Positions 60,121-64,000 of a stretch of DNA of 64,000 nt are shown here, one piece after another. The notes beneath the pieces were generated by a model. It was not told the origin of the DNA. It searched no databases and saw nothing but the letters and a program-made list of their open reading frames with translations. Numbering within the stretch: the first letter of the stretch is position 1; each line of letters starts with the position of its first letter. The position numbers and the translations under genes were made by a program. This DNA is from Lacrimispora sphenoides JCM 1415. GTDB lineage: Bacteria; Bacillota; Clostridia; Lachnospirales; Lachnospiraceae. The stretch covers positions 2,914,001 to 2,978,000 of the forward strand of contig NZ_LT630003.1 in NCBI RefSeq assembly GCF_900105615.1, written 5' to 3'.

Positions 60121-62265
60121 TTATTCTGTTTCTTTTGATCCTGTTTCTTTTTCAGCTTTTTTCTCTTCTGTCTTTCCAGCCAGATCTCCCGGCTTCATGC
60201 TTAAGTTGATTCTGCCCATTTTGTCGACTTCCATTACCTTAACGGTTACTTCGTCACCGATGTTGACAACATCCTCAACCTTTGCCACCCTCTTATCTGA
60301 CAGCTTGGAAATGTGAACCATACCATCCTTGTTTGGAGCCAGTTCAACGAAAGCACCAAAGTTCATGATTCTGACAACCTTGCCTTTGAAAATCTGTCCT
60401 GCTTCGATTTCCGTAACAATGCTCTTAATGATCTGGATTGCACGGTCGATCATGGCCTGATCGGTTCCGCATACGGATACATTTCCGTCATCGTTAATAT
60501 CGATCTTTACGCCGGTTTCTTCAATGATCTTATTGATCACTTTCCCCTGCTTGCCTACCACATCACCGATCTTCTGAGGATCAATGGAAATCTGGTCGAT
60601 CTTCGGAGCATACTTGCCTACTTCCTTACGTGGCTCTGCAATGGCTTTTGCCATAACCTCATCAAGAATGTAAAGCCTTGCCTCTCTGGTGGTGCGGATG
60701 GCTTCCTCAATGATCGGTCTTGTAAGGCCGTGGATCTTAATATCCATCTGGATTGCAGTGATACCCTTGTGGGTGCCTCCTACCTTAAAGTCCATATCGC
60801 CGAAGAAATCTTCCAGACCCTGAATATCGGTTAAGACGATGTAATCATCATCGGAATCTCCGGTAACAAGTCCGCAGGAAATGCCTGCAACAGCCGATTT
60901 AATAGGAACACCGGCAGCCATTAAGGACATGGATGAGGAACAGATGCTTGCCTGGGAGGTAGATCCATTGGATTCCATGGTCTCGGAAACGGTACGGATC
61001 GCATATGGGAATTCTTCCTCAGACGGAAGAACCGGAATCAATGCTCTCTCTGCCAGGGCACCATGGCCGATTTCACGGCGTCCCGGTCCTCTGGAAGGTC
61101 TTGTCTCTCCTACGGAGAAGGACGGGAAATTATAGTGGTGCATGTATCTCTTGGAGGTTTCCATATCATCAATGCCGTCTAATCTCTGGCTTTCTGATAA
61201 TGGAGCCAAGGTACAAATATTTAAAATCTGGGTCTGGCCGCGGGTGAACATGGCGGAACCATGAACTCTTGGAAGCATATCGATTTCTGCTGCCAGATGA
61301 CGGATCTGATCCATGGCACGGCCATCAGGACGCTTATGGTCTTTTAAGATCATCTTGCGGACAGTCTTTTTCTGGTACTGGTAAATGGCTTCTCCAAGCA
61401 CTGACAGCCATTCTTCCTTATCTGCAAAGGCTTCTTCCAGTTTTGCGGTGATATTACGGATGTTTTCTTCTCTTATCTGCTTTTCATCGGTAAATACGGC
61501 AACTTCCATCTCCTCAGGAGTAACGATTTCCCTGATGGCAGCAAATAATTCTTCCGGCACTGCACAGCTGGTGTACTGGTGCTTCGGCTTTCCGCACTCT
61601 GCTACGATGGTGTCAATGAATTTGATGATTTCCTGGTTTACTTCATGGGCCCTAAAAATGGCCTCGATCATCTTATCTTCCGGAACCTCATTGGCTCCGG
61701 CCTCGATCATGATCACTTTTTCTCTTGTAGATGCAACCGTAAGCGCCATGTCGGAAACCTGCTTCTGAGCCTGGGTAGGGTTGATGACGAATTCTCCGTC
61801 TACAAGTCCCACCTGGGTGGAAGCGCATGGTCCGTGAAAAGGAATATCGGAAATGCAGGTTGAAATGGCTGAGCCTAACATCGCTGTCAGCTCCGGACTG
61901 CAATCCTGGTCTACGGACATAACGATGTTATCTAAAGTCACATCGTTGCGGTAATCTTTTGGAAACAGAGGTCTCATTGGACGGTCAATGACACGGGAGG
62001 TCAAAATTGCATTCTCAGATGCTTTTCCTTCTCTTTTGTTGAAGCCGCCTGGGATCTTTCCTACGGCGTATAATTTTTCTTCGTATTCTACGCTCAGTGG
62101 GAAGAAATCGATTCCGTCTCTTGGTTTGTCAGAAGCAGTTGCGGTAGCTAATACTACGGTATCGCCATAGTGCATAAGTGCTGCGCCGTTTGCCTGCTTT
62201 GCTACTCTGCCGACATCAACGGTTAATGTTCTGCCGGCCAGTTCCATACTATAACTCTTGTACAT
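60121..62265 (-). CDS. pnp: Polyribonucleotide nucleotidyltransferase (PNPase)
   Basis: From the ATG at 62265 (AAAGGAG at eight bases) the product is 714 residues, the usual length; an in-frame extension upstream covers the hairpin region and is not coding. It has two RNase PH domains (first with KIPGGFNKREGKASE, second with FSVGETRPSRGPGRREIGHG and the active-site motif GDSDDDYIVLTDIQG), a KH domain (GKQGKVINKIIEETGVKIDI, in part GKQGKVINKII) and a C-terminal S1 domain (GKVVRIMNFGAFVELAPNKDGMVHIS). It degrades RNA from the 3' end by phosphorolysis. It follows rpsO in the conserved rpsO-pnp order. Confidence 0.97.
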   Translation of the reverse strand: MYKSYSMELAGRTLTVDVGRVAKQANGAALMHYGDTVVLATATASDKPRDGIDFFPLSVEYEEKLYAVGKIPGGFNKREGKASENAILTSRVIDRPMRPLFPKDYRNDVTLDNIVMSVDQDCSPELTAMLGSAISTCISDIPFHGPCASTQVGLVDGEFVINPTQAQKQVSDMALTVASTREKVIMIEAGANEVPEDKMIEAIFRAHEVNQEIIKFIDTIVAECGKPKHQYTSCAVPEELFAAIREIVTPEEMEVAVFTDEKQIREENIRNITAKLEEAFADKEEWLSVLGEAIYQYQKKTVRKMILKDHKRPDGRAMDQIRHLAAEIDMLPRVHGSAMFTRGQTQILNICTLAPLSESQRLDGIDDMETSKRYMHHYNFPSFSVGETRPSRGPGRREIGHGALAERALIPVLPSEEEFPYAIRTVSETMESNGSTSQASICSSSMSLMAAGVPIKSAVAGISCGLVTGDSDDDYIVLTDIQGLEDFFGDMDFKVGGTHKGITAIQMDIKIHGLTRPIIEEAIRTTREARLYILDEVMAKAIAEPRKEVGKYAPKIDQISIDPQKIGDVVGKQGKVINKIIEETGVKIDINDDGNVSVCGTDQAMIDRAIQIIKSIVTEIEAGQIFKGKVVRIMNFGAFVELAPNKDGMVHISKLSDKRVAKVEDVVNIGDEVTVKVMEVDKMGRINLSMKPGDLAGKTEEKKAEKETGSKETE

Positions 62266-62389
62266 ACTGGTATCTCCTTTTACTGGATTGATATTTATAT
62301 TAACAGTAGAAGACGCCGAAACTACTGATCTGCGCGCAATAATGAAAAAATGAGTTTGATTATGCGGCCCGCTGGGGGCATAAGCAGAT

Positions 62390-62416
62390 TCTGCCTTGGG
62401 CAGAATCCGCAGCCGC
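62390..62416. repeat. Hairpin adjoining structured element copy B
   Basis: GCAGATTCTGCC and GGCAGAATCCGC form 12-base arms with one mismatch and a three-base loop, directly left of element copy B. It may be part of the same structure. Confidence 0.5.
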
Positions 62417-62530
62417 AAATTCGGGACTTTCAGTCCCTCATTCGCGGTTACTCGCCAAGAGACTGGAAGGGGGCACGGATATGCTTGCATATCCGTGCCC
62501 CCTTCCCGCCTCTTGGCTCTGCTTATTACG
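62405..62530. repeat. Structured intergenic element, copy B (rpsO-pnp region)
   Basis: The left end is ATCCGCAG, then a GGGACT-TTC-AGTCCC hairpin within CCGCAAAT/ATTCGCGG arms, then a very stable stem with perfect 20-base arms (62465-62484 and 62487-62506) extended by GCCAAGAG/CTCTTGGC. The right end is CTGCTTATTAC. The ends match copy A at 33710. It fills the space between rpsO and pnp, where enteric bacteria have an RNase III processing site, so processing of the pnp message is possible. The rest of 62266-62624 holds no gene. Confidence 0.6.
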
Positions 62531-62590
62531 CACACATCAGCGGTCTCGGGGAATGCTTCTACTTTTAATATTCTTTTCCTAATAGACAGA

Positions 62591-62615
62591 TAGGGTGGAG
62601 ATGTCCTCCACCCTA
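62591..62615 (-). terminator. Hairpin after rpsO
   Basis: TAGGGTGGAG and CTCCACCCTA form a ten-base stem with a five-base loop, followed by TCTGTCT on the minus strand. Probably a partial terminator that lets some transcription reach pnp. Confidence 0.55.
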
Positions 62616-62624
62616 AATGGTTTA

Positions 62625-62891
62625 TTATTTTCTGATTCCTAACTTCTCGATCAATGAACGATAGCCTTCTAAGTCTGACTTCTTTAAGTAATCAAGAAGA
62701 CCCCTTCTCTGTCCAACCATCATCAGAAGTCCTCTTCTGGAATGATGATCTTTTGGGTTCTTCTGAAGATGATCCGTTAATTCTGTAATTCTTTCTGTCA
62801 GAATTGCGATCTGTACTTCCGGTGAACCTGTGTCTCCGGCTTTTCTGCCAAATTCAGCGATGATAGCTGCTTTCTTTTCCTTTGAAATCAT
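62625..62891 (-). CDS. rpsO: 30S ribosomal protein S15
   Basis: The 88-residue protein is a full-length S15 ([27 protein letters not shown] at the start, in part [39 protein letters not shown] in the middle, in part [14 protein letters not shown]). It binds 16S rRNA helices h20-h22 early in 30S assembly. AAAGGAGG precedes the ATG. The 95-base leader between the promoter and the start carries a direct repeat and may be the site of S15 autoregulation. Confidence 0.97.
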   Translation of the reverse strand: MISKEKKAAIIAEFGRKAGDTGSPEVQIAILTERITELTDHLQKNPKDHHSRRGLLMMVGQRRGLLDYLKKSDLEGYRSLIEKLGIRK

Positions 62892-62926
62892 GTTGATTTC
62901 CTCCTTTAGTCTTAAAGTCTCACCTC

Positions 62927-62968
62927 ATACCAAGTATTGGTTGGAGTATCCGAAATACCAAGTATCGG
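62927..62968 (-). promoter_or_regulatory. Direct repeat in the rpsO leader
   Basis: ATACCAAGTATTGG (62927-62940) and ATACCAAGTATCGG (62955-62968) differ by one base and lie 28 bases apart within the leader. They could form alternative folds for S15 binding. Confidence 0.45.
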
Positions 62969-62987
62969 CGCGTATTTGTACTGATAC

Positions 62988-63016
62988 AGTTTACCACAGG
63001 GCAATATGGTTGTCAA
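62988..63016 (-). promoter_or_regulatory. Promoter of rpsO
   Basis: TTGACA (63011-63016) and TAAACT (62988-62993) with 17-base spacing on the minus strand; the start point would be near 62981. Confidence 0.7.
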
Positions 63017-63115
63017 TTATTTCTAATAAATAACAACCGGCGAATTAATAATTAAAACCTCTGTTTATAATATACCTCAGATCGATTTATTATAATCACC
63101 CTGCAAACCCTTTCT

Positions 63116-64000
63116 TCAATAAATATTCCCCATTTTTTCCATATAAATTCCAAAATCCGTTTTTTTCATCTTCTTTATAAGCATTTTCTTTATTTCTGCC
63201 ATATCTGCCTTTACAAGCTTCTTCTCCTTCACCACACATTCCCCTGCAACGTATACGGCCTCCACATTGGAAGGATTGGCGCTGTAAACAAGGGCAGAAT
63301 AGGGATTGTAAACCGGAAACATGTTGGCAGAACAGGTTTCAACTAAAACAAGATCCGCCTGCTTTCCCGGTTCCAGGGAACCTGTATGGTCATAAAGGCC
63401 AAGGGCCTTTGTTCCCAGATCCGTAGCCATTGACACAATGGTTTCCGCCGGAAATGCGCTCCGGTCTCTGGTTTCATTTTTATGAAAATCGGCACAAAGC
63501 TTCATTTGCGTAAAAATATCAAGAGTGTTTCCGCTTGCAGGGCCATCCGTTCCAAGGCCTACCTGGATTCCCATCCGAAGCATGGAGCTTACCGGTGCCA
63601 CGCCCTTTGCCGCCTTTGTATTGGAGCCGATGCAGTGAGCCACCCTTGCTTCCCGTTCCTTTAAAAGCAAAAGATCCTCTTCCTCCATATGAATGCAGTG
63701 GGCTGCCAGAGTCTCTTTTCCCAATACACCGATGCTGTCCAAATACTGAACCGGGGACATGCCGTATTCCTTCCGGAAATAATCCATTTCATAATCCATT
63801 TCCGCCGTATGTAAAGTAAAAGGAACCTTTAAAGACGAATCCAGACGGTAGGCTTCCAAAAGCAGTGTTTTCCCGCAGGTATTAGTTCCATGAGGAGCAA
63901 TGCAGGCTGATATACGGGGATTGGACTGATATTTTTTTATCAATTCTTCCCCATAAGCCAATGCCTGATAAGGATCACTGAAATCGCAGGCACCTTCTTC
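63116..64000 (-). CDS. MTA/SAH deaminase-type amidohydrolase, 3' part
   Basis: The frame is open to the right edge, so the N-terminus with the first HxH metal site lies outside. The visible 294 residues have the remaining amidohydrolase motifs: FTLHTAEMDYE (metal His and catalytic Glu), AAHCIHM (His), HCIGSNTKAAKGVAPV, and the metal Asp in GLGTDGPASGN. A C-terminal beta domain (GKQADLVLVE) follows. This set fits 5-methylthioadenosine / S-adenosylhomocysteine deaminases (MtaD), which give the inosine form; other TRZ/ATZ-family deaminases cannot be excluded. It is separated from rpsO by a promoter region, so it is its own unit. Confidence 0.85.
   Translation of the reverse strand, partial: EEGACDFSDPYQALAYGEELIKKYQSNPRISACIAPHGTNTCGKTLLLEAYRLDSSLKVPFTLHTAEMDYEMDYFRKEYGMSPVQYLDSIGVLGKETLAAHCIHMEEEDLLLLKEREARVAHCIGSNTKAAKGVAPVSSMLRMGIQVGLGTDGPASGNTLDIFTQMKLCADFHKNETRDRSAFPAETIVSMATDLGTKALGLYDHTGSLEPGKQADLVLVETCSANMFPVYNPYSALVYSANPSNVEAVYVAGECVVKEKKLVKADMAEIKKMLIKKMKKTDFGIYMEKMGNIY

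Noticed and set aside
62266..62535. N-terminal extension of PNPase
   Set aside because: The in-frame sequence upstream of 62265 covers the hairpin region and is not PNPase-like; the ATG at 62265 has a good ribosome binding site.

Overview
The window reads as a chromosomal segment of a low-to-moderate GC, Gram-positive anaerobe of the class Clostridia, most likely a Lachnospiraceae member of the Lacrimispora/Hungatella/Enterocloster type. The basis is strong AGGAGG ribosome binding sites, TTG and GTG starts, sortase-anchored surface proteins, many sugar and amino-acid ABC importers, and a nitrogenase-like gene set of the kind found in obligate anaerobes. The genus is an inference; no rRNA or tRNA is present to fix it.

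Layout, left to right. (1) 2-3579 (+): the end of a FecE/FepC-type metal-chelate ABC ATPase followed by a compact nifH/nifD/nifK-like trio, a nitrogenase-like reductase of unassigned function. (2) 3665-5906 (-): a secreted cell-wall-binding-repeat protein and a free-standing PTS EIIC. (3) 6227-19085 (-): a ten-gene sortase-B pilus operon with two signal peptidase I homologues, a giant surface protein, a backbone pilin, two class B sortases, a second pilin-like protein, a DivIVA-like coiled-coil protein, an acidic secreted protein and an unknown. (4) 19265-29061: a truncated XRE repressor, a large HTH protein divergent from a 1716-residue LPKTG adhesin with a 72-bp spaced direct repeat between them, a PD-(D/E)XK Rpn-type nuclease and a DUF3788 protein. 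(5) 29377-40454 (-): a carbohydrate module with a PfkB kinase, class II aldolase, D-lyxose-type isomerase, Rbs/Mgl-type ABC importer, a sensor unit (binding protein, histidine kinase, response regulator) and an extra solute-binding protein. It faces a divergent chemoreceptor at 40957.

(6) 42885-49156 (-): an ABC-F protein, a DUF1576 membrane protein and a P-type Ca/Mn ATPase whose leader carries a recognisable yybP-ykoY (manganese) riboswitch. (7) 49195-55975: a Zn alcohol dehydrogenase and livFGMHJ branched-chain amino-acid importer, divergent from a GntR/FCD regulator. (8) 56057-60022 (-): a GlpA-like oxidase, a GlpB-like FAD oxidoreductase and a DUF1667 iron-sulfur protein under a second GntR regulator, with a palindromic operator just downstream of the promoter. 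(9) 60121-64000 (-): pnp and rpsO, separated by an elaborate hairpin element, and the 3' part of an MTA/SAH-deaminase-type amidohydrolase cut by the window edge.

The best candidates for undescribed biology are the nitrogenase-like trio, with three conserved cluster cysteines in the D-like subunit and a reduced set in the K-like subunit; the pilus operon with its Lys-to-Arg signal-peptidase homologue and DivIVA-like gene; and a structured intergenic element found twice (33710-33847 and 62405-62530) with conserved ends but different hairpin sequences. No transposase, integrase, CRISPR array, rRNA or tRNA was found.
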